Positions 17,119-24,074 of a stretch of DNA of 64,000 nucleotides are shown here, one piece after another. The stretch is from contig NZ_JAENHP010000014.1 in assembly GCF_016834655.1 (NCBI RefSeq), forward strand, positions 186,001-250,000, read 5' to 3'. This stretch comes from Paractinoplanes ovalisporus. GTDB lineage: Bacteria; Actinomycetota; Actinomycetes; Mycobacteriales; Micromonosporaceae. Position numbers and translations under genes: made by a program. Position 1 is the stretch's first letter; the number at the start of each line of letters is the position of its first letter. The notes under the pieces were generated by a model. That model had not been told where the DNA came from and searched no databases. It saw only the letters and a list, made by a program, of their open reading frames with translations.

Positions 17119-18016
17119 TCAGCCGGCGGCCGGACCCGTTAGACGCGTTCGCCGATGCCGAGACGCGAACCCAGCCCTATCCCTCAGTTTCCGGAGCCGG
17201 ATCTTGATGCCGTTCGGCTTCAGCGGCCGGGCGCCCTTCACGGCGATCCACAGCTGGTCGATGCCAATCAAACCCGGGCATCGGCTGCAGGCGCGCACAT
17301 ACCGGCGCGGAGCACCCGCAGTCTTGGCTACGAACCGCACCCGGCGTTGTTTGCCGCCCTTACCCGTCAGGACGACCGAGTCAGTATCCAGATCGACGTC
17401 AGGCACCAGGAGATCGCCGATCTCGGCCGAACGGCCGCCGGTGTTGTAGAACATCCTGACCAGCGCCTGGTCGCGCAGCTGCACGAAGCCGGACCTCTCA
17501 CAGGCCTCAAGAATGCGTCGCGTTCCTCATCGCTGAGGACCTCGACAAGCTTCTGCACCGCTGTCGGCTGCGGCACGCCGTCCGTCGGCGACCGCTCAAC
17601 TTCGCCCTCGATGACAAGCCAGCGGAAAACTGCTGCACCGCCTTGTACTTGTTCACCCCCCGAGCACTCCTCGATCACCGCCACTTGAATCGCTGTCACC
17701 TGCCGGTGTCTACCAGGCTCGGATCGCAAGCGCCGCCTACCTCCGGCATCCGCTCGCCCAATTACTCGGCCAGCTGCGAAGCAGCGAGCACATAGTTGTA
17801 CCGAGGTGGTCTCCGGATGGTTCCCGGCGCGCACGAACGGTCCCGGTCTCTCAGCAGCACTGCCCAGGCCTGACTCTGAACACCCGTCAGGAGATTATCG
17901 ATCTTCAACGCCAGTTCCCCGGTTAAGGAGTCGCTGCCCGGCACCGCAGCCCGAGTCAAGTGGTCGCGCAGCGGCGTGCTTACGTCCCGCAGCTGAAGAC
18001 CCCAGTCCGCAGCCAC
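17119..18016 (-). pseudogene. Tyrosine recombinase / phage-type integrase, broken by frameshifts
   Basis: Reading leftwards, three frames together give a recombinase: an N-terminal SAM-like part (LRAGNHPETTRYNYVLAASQ split across frames near 17830), FRWLVIEGEVERSP and PQPTAVQKLVEVLSDEERDA, then after another shift LRDQALVRMFYNTGGRSAEI, DLLVPDVDLDTDSVVLTGKG and KGARPLKPNGIKIRLRKL. The first catalytic arginine region is seen, but the HxxR...H...Y end is absent. It differs from the integrase of the neighbouring AICE, so it belonged to another element. Confidence 0.75.
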
Positions 18017-18342
18017 GGCTCACGAGTAAAGGGTGGTGCCGATAGGCCGACGGCCACAGGGGGCTACACCAGAACGGCCTACAGGCCCCACTGACCTGCA
18101 GCGATACGCGACGAAGCCTCGAAGACCTAGTCGGTCATCCCTAGAGGAGGCCGCCGAGTAAAGGAGTCCGCCAGGACGACCTCCCGGCCCATAAATCGGC
18201 CTTGAGCTGCGGAAACACCTTCCAGAATTTACTTCGATCCACTCGCGCGGATGCCGAGTAAAGGGCTCCACACCCTGAGAATCGATCAGCGCAAATAAAA
18301 GAAAGTCTTCGCAGGCTTCTGACCTGCGAAGACTTTCCAAAA
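18017..18342. other. Non-coding DNA downstream of the original tRNA-Pro 3' end
   Basis: No supportable gene. The stretch has three copies of GAGTAAAGG (18024, 18156, 18256) and the tRNA terminator hairpin at 18301-18337. It is the chromosomal sequence that followed tRNA-Pro before the AICE inserted. Confidence 0.4.
18301..18337 (-). terminator. Rho-independent terminator formerly serving tRNA-Pro
   Basis: GAAAGTCTTCGCAG and CTGCGAAGACTTTC form a perfect 14-bp stem around a 9-nt loop. On the minus strand the hairpin is followed by a TTTTATTT tract. It lies 5 bp beyond the tRNA 3' fragment at attL, so before insertion of the element it would have ended the tRNA transcript. Confidence 0.8.
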
Positions 18343-18385
18343 GTCGGGCTGACAGGATTTGAACCTGCGACCCCTTGACCCCCAG
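18343..18385. repeat. attL: 43-bp core direct repeat (3' half of tRNA-Pro)
   Basis: The 43 bases here are identical to 32797-32839 and correspond, on the minus strand, to the tRNA-Pro sequence from the anticodon loop to just past the 3' end. Identity breaks at both edges (18342/32796 and 18386/32840). This copy lacks the 5' half of the tRNA and is the left attachment site of the integrated element. Confidence 0.95.
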
Positions 18386-18480
18386 GCCGTTGGGCTTGAC
18401 GTTTTCGCACGTCAAGCGCCCTGCGCAACGTTCACGCAGGGGTCAAGTGTGCAGGTCCGCGCACTAGCGTGCATGCCGTG

Positions 18481-18499
18481 TGGTCCCCAGATGGTCCCC
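18481..18499 (+). repeat. Arm-type integrase site candidate, left (P' or P arm)
   Basis: TGGTCCCCAG followed 11 bp later by TGGTCCCC, two direct copies. The same pair recurs at 32682-32702. The left pair begins 95 bp inside the core repeat and the right pair ends 94 bp inside its core repeat, the layout expected for arm-binding sites of a tyrosine integrase. Confidence 0.65.
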
Positions 18500-18580
18500 G
18501 GCGTCGCTGGCGACTGCCGTGCTTAAGGGACAGCCGATCCCATACCTCTCGCCGGCTATCCACAGATCAGAGCCTGTCGA

Positions 18581-18616
18581 GTGACACGAGTGACAGGAGT
18601 GACAGAGGCGACACGT
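18581..18616 (+). repeat. 9-bp tandem GTGACA repeat (iteron-like), left end
   Basis: GTGACACGA, GTGACAGGA, GTGACAGAG and a degenerate GCGACACGT follow one another with exact 9-bp period. The same unit, in the opposite orientation and with the same period, lies at 30132-30167 at the end of the RepA-like gene. Candidate initiator- or regulator-binding array. Confidence 0.6.
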
Positions 18617-18820
18617 CCCGGACGCACCTCAGCCGTCCTCCGGAGTCTCGGCCAGCACCCCATTCGGATAGGCCGCGTTGCTGTCGGCGTGGCTTGACCG
18701 CATGAGCCGATTCCATCTGGTACCCACCGCTGTTATCGCGATACGCTCTGTCGCAAGCCACGGAGGTCGGTGCAGCCCAACGTAAATTTCGGGTCACAGA
18801 TAAAGGAGACATGAGGCGGA

Positions 18821-20836
18821 ATGGCGAATCGCGGCGGAGAAATCAGGCTCCCGGCCAGCGCGCGCGCAAAGCTCGCAGGACCGATTCGTGAGGCTATCAA
18901 CTCCCCGTCGACTCTCCGATCGTCGCATACCGTTCCGATCCGACACAAGCTGTGGACCGCCCTCGGGCAGGTAATTCGCGAACACGTTTCCGAATTCGAA
19001 GATACGTTCGCGGGCGGCCCCAGCTCACACGACTTCATAGGTTTGCGGAAATGGCTCGAAGACCTACTTGAAATGCGCACTAGAATCCTCTCGACTACGC
19101 TTGCGTCGGCACCTTTCGAATTCTTCGACGATCAAGGCGCCCGCCAGATGCTCGGCCTAATAGATTCGCGTCTCCTTAAAGCCTCTGAAAATTTGAGCAG
19201 CCACATCTCTGCATCTGAATCTGCATCCTTGATGACGAGCACCAACTGGCTAACTGCCTTCAACGACCCGCAAGAAGATGTTATTGCACGGGCTTTCAAG
19301 GTCGATGCCGAACATGCGCGAGATGAGGCTGGAAATTTTAGTCCTAGCCGCATTCTCGCCTTCTATTACCACAGAAACGGAGAGCTTCTTCGGGCTGCCA
19401 TTCCTCACCTTGCATCCCTTGGCTTGCCCAGCGTAAACGACCTATTGGTCGCCGTTTCCGCAATCGGTTGGATTGTAGACGCCGAGGATCCAATCGCGGC
19501 CTATTCGTCAATGGATGCATTCACTAATGCTATATCGCGGGCACATGGCAGCCAGGCCCTAGAAGAATCGCTGGAATACCTCCACTCGAACGAGTCCGCC
19601 CTCCGTCAAGGACGAGTGCGCATCAACCGAGCCATTGACAGCATCAAGAAAGCCGAATCCGACGAGGACAGGCACCTACACTTGGCAGATCTATACAAGA
19701 GAATTATTGAAGGCCCATTCAGAAGATATGGTTGGGTCTTTCACTGCCTCAACACCCGTAGCTGGTCACAACCTCCTATGTTAACTCAGCTAAGGGACAC
19801 GCTCGTGTCCAGTGGCGGATGGCTCGGAAACTTTACGGAAAAGGTCGTGCTTCGAGACGTCAGGAATGGCGAAGCCCACGAGAGCCTTTTTTGGGACGGG
19901 CTTATCGAAAGGTTCGTTGCCGAGGGAATTGAGGTTGAGGCGTCGGTTGTAGCGTATGCGGCTATGTCAGCTGACGCGTTTTCCCGCGGATGCGAAAGCG
20001 CGGTTGCATGCTATAGAGCACTTGGCGCAGAGCATACTTCTGGTCCGCCGAGCGACAAGGATCGTGGACGGTTAGAGTCCTGGAGGCGGGCTGAAGCGTT
20101 CTTCGGAACAAATGGTATTCGCATGGTCCGTGCAGATTTCAACGCCAAGATTGCGAAAGTTGTTTGCGCGGACCTGAAGCGAGACGACATCAATCCATGC
20201 TTCCAAGCACTGCTTCTGTGCCATGGGCTGTTGCCTCACGTCGAGCGCTTTGAAGTCTTCTCTCCGGGCTCTTCAGAACCTGCTGTCTCGGTCTCAAAGG
20301 AAGCGTTGCTTCTCACGCGCCCGGTTTGGAAGTTGGCGCTTAAATCGTTTACCGCAATGCCGTTTTCGGCATTCCTACCAATGAACTTTGATGCGCGAAC
20401 ACGCCATGAGGATACGCGCCAAGCGGCCCTTTCCATAGCGTGGATTGCAGTCGATGACTTTCTCGATGCTCTCGACGGGAGCCCGGAGCAATGGGATAGA
20501 GATGAATTGGAACTTTTTTCCAAACGGGTGGCGCTCAACATTTTCGCCACGCATCAGTGCCTGACCTTGGTTCCCGCCAAATACCATACAAGGCTTCAAT
20601 CGGTCCACCAAGAAGCGAAGGAAATGGCGGCTTGGCTGAGGCGCTCTTCTTCTCCTCTGCTCTGGCACAAGGTCAACAGAGCTGAGCCTGTCGGCAGATT
20701 TCGTTTCTGGTTGGACACCTGGGGTCCGATTGAGCGGCTCCCCTCAATAACGGCGCCATCCGGTACGTCACCGGACGATGACTTTCGCCCAAGTCTTCGG
20801 GATGATCCCGGAGACTTGCGGTGGCGCACGATATAG
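18821..20836 (+). CDS. Low-GC cargo protein with HEPN-like RNxxAH motif (671 aa)
   Basis: Unrecognised large soluble protein. It has no signal peptide or membrane helix and looks alpha-helical throughout. Residues 348-353 are RNGEAH within LRDVRNGEAHESLFWDG, matching the Rx4H motif with a polar residue after Arg that HEPN ribonucleases use for catalysis. Base composition is unlike its neighbours: two hand-counted lines contain 31 and 24 G+C of 60, against 47 of 60 in the adjacent translocase gene. It uses AAA, ATT, TTA and AGA codons rare elsewhere. Start ATG 18821, with AGGAG about 11 nt upstream. It sits alone next to attL, the typical place for defence cargo. A HEPN-based abortive infection role is an inference; the motif may be fortuitous. 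Confidence 0.55.
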   Translation: MANRGGEIRLPASARAKLAGPIREAINSPSTLRSSHTVPIRHKLWTALGQVIREHVSEFEDTFAGGPSSHDFIGLRKWLEDLLEMRTRILSTTLASAPFEFFDDQGARQMLGLIDSRLLKASENLSSHISASESASLMTSTNWLTAFNDPQEDVIARAFKVDAEHARDEAGNFSPSRILAFYYHRNGELLRAAIPHLASLGLPSVNDLLVAVSAIGWIVDAEDPIAAYSSMDAFTNAISRAHGSQALEESLEYLHSNESALRQGRVRINRAIDSIKKAESDEDRHLHLADLYKRIIEGPFRRYGWVFHCLNTRSWSQPPMLTQLRDTLVSSGGWLGNFTEKVVLRDVRNGEAHESLFWDGLIERFVAEGIEVEASVVAYAAMSADAFSRGCESAVACYRALGAEHTSGPPSDKDRGRLESWRRAEAFFGTNGIRMVRADFNAKIAKVVCADLKRDDINPCFQALLLCHGLLPHVERFEVFSPGSSEPAVSVSKEALLLTRPVWKLALKSFTAMPFSAFLPMNFDARTRHEDTRQAALSIAWIAVDDFLDALDGSPEQWDRDELELFSKRVALNIFATHQCLTLVPAKYHTRLQSVHQEAKEMAAWLRRSSSPLLWHKVNRAEPVGRFRFWLDTWGPIERLPSITAPSGTSPDDDFRPSLRDDPGDLRWRTI

Positions 20837-20919
20837 ATATAAAGCAGCCACACGCCCATGACAGGCGTCGTTCCCTAGGTAGTCCCCCTCCCGACGAAGT
20901 CACGGCCGAATGAACGACA

Positions 20920-20949
20920 GAGTGACAGCCCGCTAAGAGGCTGTCACTC
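20920..20949. terminator. Hairpin between convergent genes, built from the GTGACAG motif
   Basis: GAGTGACAGCC, 8-nt loop, GGCTGTCACTC: a perfect 11-bp stem between the 671-aa gene and the convergent GNAT gene. A bidirectional terminator is plausible, although no long T-run follows. The stem is made of the same GTGACAG word as the element's 9-bp repeats, so it may also be a protein-binding site. Confidence 0.5.
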
Positions 20950-20994
20950 ACGTTTTCACAGCTAGACAACCGTCGAGTGACACAGACAGGCCAA

Positions 20995-21543
20995 CTATGC
21001 TGTGGGATCGACAGCACCGGGTGCCGCGTAGCAGAGAGCTGGAATGGTTCGGCCATCGGTGACGTGGTGCAGCGTACGGCCGAGCAAGACGCATCCCATT
21101 CGTTCGTACATGCCGATGGCGGTACGGTCCTTTTCCATCACGTCGAAGACCGCTCGCAGGCGCTTTCCCGCAGCGTAAGCGAGTGCGGCCTCGGCGAGCA
21201 TTCGACCTACACCGCGGCCTCGCGCTTTCGGCCCTACGAAGAGCCGGGCAAGCACCGCGATCTCTGATTCAGCGGCACCGGTCTGCGCGACGAGCATCTC
21301 CACCGCAGCGTCACCGTTTGGCTCGCATACCGCGGCATGCCCGAGCAGCCCGCCCGTCTCGCCCGCCACGAACGCAGCCATAAGGCCGGCCGGGTACATC
21401 CATCCCTCGGCATCGGCGACACCTTCTACGGGGTAGCCATCGAGGGCGTAGACCTTACGGAGCAGCGCTGCACATTCGGGCACGTCTGCATCAGTACGTG
21501 CGCGAATCTGTACGGCTTCCTGGTCTTTCTGCGAATCCGCCAT
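20995..21543 (-). CDS. GNAT-family N-acetyltransferase
   Basis: 182 aa with an N-terminal IRARTDADVPECAALL strand-helix and the acetyl-CoA pyrophosphate loop LFVGPKARGRGVGRMLAEAA, followed by AVFDVMEKDRTAIGMYERMG, all typical of GNAT enzymes. The ATG lies 2 bp after the stop of the GntR gene, so both are co-transcribed. GntR-GNAT pairs are common regulatory modules of AICEs. The substrate is unknown; a role in modifying a host molecule or in toxin self-protection is possible. Confidence 0.88.
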   Translation of the reverse strand: MADSQKDQEAVQIRARTDADVPECAALLRKVYALDGYPVEGVADAEGWMYPAGLMAAFVAGETGGLLGHAAVCEPNGDAAVEMLVAQTGAAESEIAVLARLFVGPKARGRGVGRMLAEAALAYAAGKRLRAVFDVMEKDRTAIGMYERMGCVLLGRTLHHVTDGRTIPALCYAAPGAVDPTA

Positions 21544-21545
21544 GA

Positions 21546-22325
21546 TCAGTCCTCAATCGGCATGTTGTAATCCAGCCCATTCAAGTCGGCGCGAAGCACG
21601 AACCTCGTTACCTCGAATGGCCTTCCCTGGTCATCGATCCCCGTGTGAAGGACGTCAAGAACCGGAACGCCGTCCGGAACGGCGAGCCCGCTCACTTCCT
21701 CAGGCGTCGGCATGCGCGCCGATATCTCTTCACGAATACGTGCGATCGGGTGTCCCAATTCCTCGAAACGTGCGTAGAGGCTACCCTTTCCCATGTTGGC
21801 GCTTGTGGCGAGTAGCGATCCCTCCGAAATGCTGAACGGGATGTAGGTAATGCCTACCTGAACTGGCTCGTCGTCGGCGTAGTACCAATTTTCGCGCCGA
21901 GTTACAGAGCGGTCTTCGCGACTCAGGCCCAGCCGATCAGCGACGTCGTCAGGTGCGTCAACGCGCGTAATCGAAGTGCAATCGACTCGCGCCGTCCGGC
22001 CTTGCTTGGTCACCTCAGCTCGATAGGGAGAAAGTCCCGTCGATTCGCGCAGCGTGCGCGAGTAACGGTTGCTGCCGAGTCGCAGTAGCGGGCGATGCTG
22101 ACGAACAAAGACGCCCGCGCCGTGCTTGGCGACCACCAGCCCCTCGCGTCGAAGCATGTCGATCGCCTCGGCTGCCGTGTTTCGCGCCGTCCCGTACTGC
22201 GCGGCTAAGGCTCGCTCGGACGGGAGCTTCTTGCCGGGCGGGTACGTCCCGTCCGCGATTTGGTCTCTGAGATCATCTGCGATCCGCCGGCTCGGTGGTC
22301 GGCGTTCGCCCTGGTCAGAAGTCAT
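21546..22325 (-). CDS. GntR-family repressor with UTRA domain (KorSA-like)
   Basis: 259 aa. The N-terminal winged helix (RRIADDLRDQIADGTYPPG, then LPSERALAAQYGTARNTAAEAI) is followed by a HutC-type UTRA ligand-binding domain (GSNRYSR, RRENWYYADDEPVQVGITYIP, VTRFVLRADLNGLDYNM). In AICEs such as pSAM2 the homologous position is held by KorSA, which represses its own promoter and transfer/replication genes. Three matching palindromes lie directly upstream at 22377-22458. ATG at 22325 with GGGAAGG upstream. Confidence 0.87.
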   Translation of the reverse strand: MTSDQGERRPPSRRIADDLRDQIADGTYPPGKKLPSERALAAQYGTARNTAAEAIDMLRREGLVVAKHGAGVFVRQHRPLLRLGSNRYSRTLRESTGLSPYRAEVTKQGRTARVDCTSITRVDAPDDVADRLGLSREDRSVTRRENWYYADDEPVQVGITYIPFSISEGSLLATSANMGKGSLYARFEELGHPIARIREEISARMPTPEEVSGLAVPDGVPVLDVLHTGIDDQGRPFEVTRFVLRADLNGLDYNMPIED

Positions 22326-22376
22326 ATTGTGGCCTTCCCTTACCCCTCAGCTAAGACCTCTGCGGCCATGGTAGCC

Positions 22377-22458
22377 AACTGGCTTGGGCCAGTTCTTGAC
22401 ACGGTATCCGCCGGTGGACTAGAACTGGCTCAAGCCAGTTTAGTGGCTCAAGCCAGTT
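22377..22458. promoter_or_regulatory. KorSA-type operators overlapping the transfer-operon promoter
   Basis: Three palindromes: AACTGGCTTGGGCCAGTT (22377-22394), AACTGGCTCAAGCCAGTT (22423-22440) and TAGTGGCTCAAGCCAGTT (22441-22458). The last two abut. A plus-strand promoter fits between and under them: TTGACA at 22396-22401, 18-bp spacer, TAGAAC at 22420-22425. A bound GntR dimer on sites 2 and 3 would cover the -10 and the transcription start, silencing the genes from 22483 onward; site 1 could affect the repressor's own leftward promoter. Confidence 0.75.
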
Positions 22459-22482
22459 TCGAGATCGTCCCGGAGGCTACAC

Positions 22483-22722
22483 GTGAGGAAGAACGTCGAA
22501 GGCGGACCGTCGCCGGCCGACCTGTCCGCGATCGAGGCCGAGTGGCCGCTGATCGAGGCGGAGTTGTCGCTGCTGGACGCAGAGATCGCCAACATCTACG
22601 CCGCCGAGCACGGCGGCCCGTCGCCGCTGGACTGGCGGCGTCTGCGTCGGGCCGAGGCCCGCGTCACCCGCGTTGCCGCCGAGCTGGCTGCGCGTCCCGC
22701 CGCCCTGCGCGAGGTGGCGTGA
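22483..22722 (+). CDS. Small AICE protein (DUF6284-like)
   Basis: 79 aa, acidic and helical, with IEAEWPLIEAELSLLDAEI and LDWRRLRRAEARVTR, resembling small conserved proteins (DUF6284-like) found at the head of AICE transfer operons. GTG start with GGAGG 8 nt upstream. It is the first gene behind the operator-promoter, and its stop overlaps the ATG of the next gene. Function unknown. Confidence 0.7.
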   Translation: MRKNVEGGPSPADLSAIEAEWPLIEAELSLLDAEIANIYAAEHGGPSPLDWRRLRRAEARVTRVAAELAARPAALREVA

Positions 22723-23450
22723 TGACCCAGGACATCAAGCGTCTGCGTCGCATCGGGTGGGGTGTCCGGGGTGTGTTCGCCCTCGGCATCGCCGCGTCGC
22801 TGGCGGGCAACGTGCTGCACGCCGCGGACAACCCGGTCAGCAAGGCCATCTCGGCGTGGTCGCCGTTGGCACTGCTACTGGCAGTCGAGCTGATCTCGCG
22901 CATCCCGGCCCGCCGCGGCCCGATGTCGGTCGCCCGGCTCGGCGCTACCGCGGTCATCGCCGGCATCGCCGCGTGGGTGTCGTACTGGCACATGGCCGGC
23001 GTCGCGGCCCGCTACGGCGAGACGGGCGCGAGCCCGTACCTGCTGCCGTTCAGCGTGGACGGCCTGATCGTGGTCGCCTCGATCAGCCTCGTCGAGATCG
23101 GCGGCCGACTCCGGGCGTTGAACGAGCCCGCGGCCGACGCCGCGCCAGCCACCGAGGCGACCGTCCCGGCCGTGCCTGAGCCGGTCACCGTCGCCCCGCT
23201 CGTCGAGCCTGAGCCCGCCCCGGCTGCACCAGTCACGAGGGCTCCCGCCAAGCGCGTCACGCCGCGGCCGGCGTCGGCCGAGAAGGTGGCGCGGGCCGCG
23301 GCCAAGCTGCCTGGCGCGAGCGTCGCCGAGATCGCTAAGAAGGCCGGCGTGTCCGTCTCGACGGCCCGGCGTCACCTGCCCGCCCGCGTCGCCGACGCGT
23401 CACCATTCGCCCCGGTTCCTGCGGAAACACCCGACCTGATCGCCGCCTGA
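22722..23450 (+). CDS. DUF2637 / SpdB-like membrane protein with C-terminal HTH
   Basis: 242 aa. Four hydrophobic segments in the first 130 residues (GVFALGIAASLAGNVLHA, PLALLLAVELIS, a third near AVIAGIAAWVSYW, a fourth at DGLIVVASISLVEI), then a long Pro/Ala linker, then a helix-turn-helix (KLPGASVAEIAKKAGVSVST) near residues 190-215. DUF2637 proteins are AICE and plasmid spread proteins thought to help mycelial spread alongside TraB. The ATG overlaps the previous stop codon. Confidence 0.85.
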   Translation: MTQDIKRLRRIGWGVRGVFALGIAASLAGNVLHAADNPVSKAISAWSPLALLLAVELISRIPARRGPMSVARLGATAVIAGIAAWVSYWHMAGVAARYGETGASPYLLPFSVDGLIVVASISLVEIGGRLRALNEPAADAAPATEATVPAVPEPVTVAPLVEPEPAPAAPVTRAPAKRVTPRPASAEKVARAAAKLPGASVAEIAKKAGVSVSTARRHLPARVADASPFAPVPAETPDLIAA

Positions 23451-23481
23451 CCCCGATCACCCGAGAGGACCACCGAGCCAC

Positions 23482-23658
23482 ATGGCCAAGCACCGCTACG
23501 ACCCTGACGAAGCCGCCGCCGCGGGCGTGATCAATCTGCTCTGCGACCGCCTAAAGGAACTCGGCAAGGAAGAGCAGATTCGCGCCGAGATGTCACCCGA
23601 TCTGCGCCGCCGCGTCGATGACGCCGTGCGCTGGCACAAGCGCCACCAGAACCGATAG
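23482..23658 (+). CDS. Small hypothetical AICE protein (58 aa)
   Basis: ATG 23482, preceded by the RBS-like GAGAGGACCACCGAG, opens 58 codons: MAKHRYDPDEAAAAGVINLL, then a charged helical stretch ending RWHKRHQNR. It has no recognised domain. Lying in the transfer operon between spdB-like and traB-like genes, it is likely one of the small spread/transfer accessory proteins. Confidence 0.6.
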   Translation: MAKHRYDPDEAAAAGVINLLCDRLKELGKEEQIRAEMSPDLRRRVDDAVRWHKRHQNR

Positions 23659-23748
23659 CTCCGCCCGGCGGCACGGCTCCTACCGACCAAAGCAGCGCCG
23701 TACCGCCGGTCTCCCATCCAGTTCGTGAACCGTCAGGAGAACACCAGT

Positions 23749-23904
23749 ATGGCAAGCAGTCTCTTCGGCCCCGGCACCAAGGCCGAACGCAGCGCACAGG
23801 ACATCAAGGCCGCTCAGGACGCCGCCCGCGCCGCCGACGCCCGTCGTGAGCGCGCCGCTGCCGCGGCCGGCCGCGACCGCCGTTCGATCGGCAGCAAGCG
23901 GTGA
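23749..23904 (+). CDS. Small hypothetical AICE protein (51 aa)
   Basis: ATG 23749 with CAGGAGA 8 nt upstream; 51 codons rich in Ala, Arg and Asp (SSLFGPGTKAERSAQDIKAA onward), predicted helical and basic at the end. Its stop overlaps the next gene's GTG. No family recognised; transfer-operon context only. Confidence 0.55.
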   Translation: MASSLFGPGTKAERSAQDIKAAQDAARAADARRERAAAAAGRDRRSIGSKR

Positions 23905-24074
23905 CCCGCCGCACCGGCGGTCAGGTCAACCCGGACACCCGCCGCATCGAGGCCGGGCGGATGCCCAAGGGCAGCACCGAGGACCACACCACGATCCGCG
24001 AGAACCAGATCGCCCGCGTTGCCGGGGACGCCGCCGTCGCCGTCGCGCGGGGCCTGTTCGGAAGGAAGCGCTGA
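23901..24074 (+). CDS. Small hypothetical AICE protein (57 aa)
   Basis: GTG 23901 overlaps the previous stop (GTGA), and its own stop overlaps the ATG of the TraB-like gene, so it is translationally coupled on both sides. The product is MTRRTGGQVNPDTRRIEAGR and onward, ending GLFGRKR. Unknown function; tight coupling supports a real gene. Confidence 0.55.
   Translation: MTRRTGGQVNPDTRRIEAGRMPKGSTEDHTTIRENQIARVAGDAAVAVARGLFGRKR

Larger units (their letters stand above)
18386..18820. other. Left-end non-coding region of the AICE
   Basis: 435 bp without a supportable gene. It holds the perfect inverted repeat GCTTGACGT/ACGTCAAGC at 18394-18417, the arm-type repeats at 18481-18499, the 9-bp GTGACA array at 18581-18616 and, just before 18821, the RBS AAAGGAGAC. 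It probably combines att accessory sites with the promoter of the 671-aa gene. Confidence 0.5.

Noticed and set aside
16779..17142. Complete IS element with terminal inverted repeats
   Set aside because: Only transposase fragments are visible and I could not pair flanking inverted repeats.
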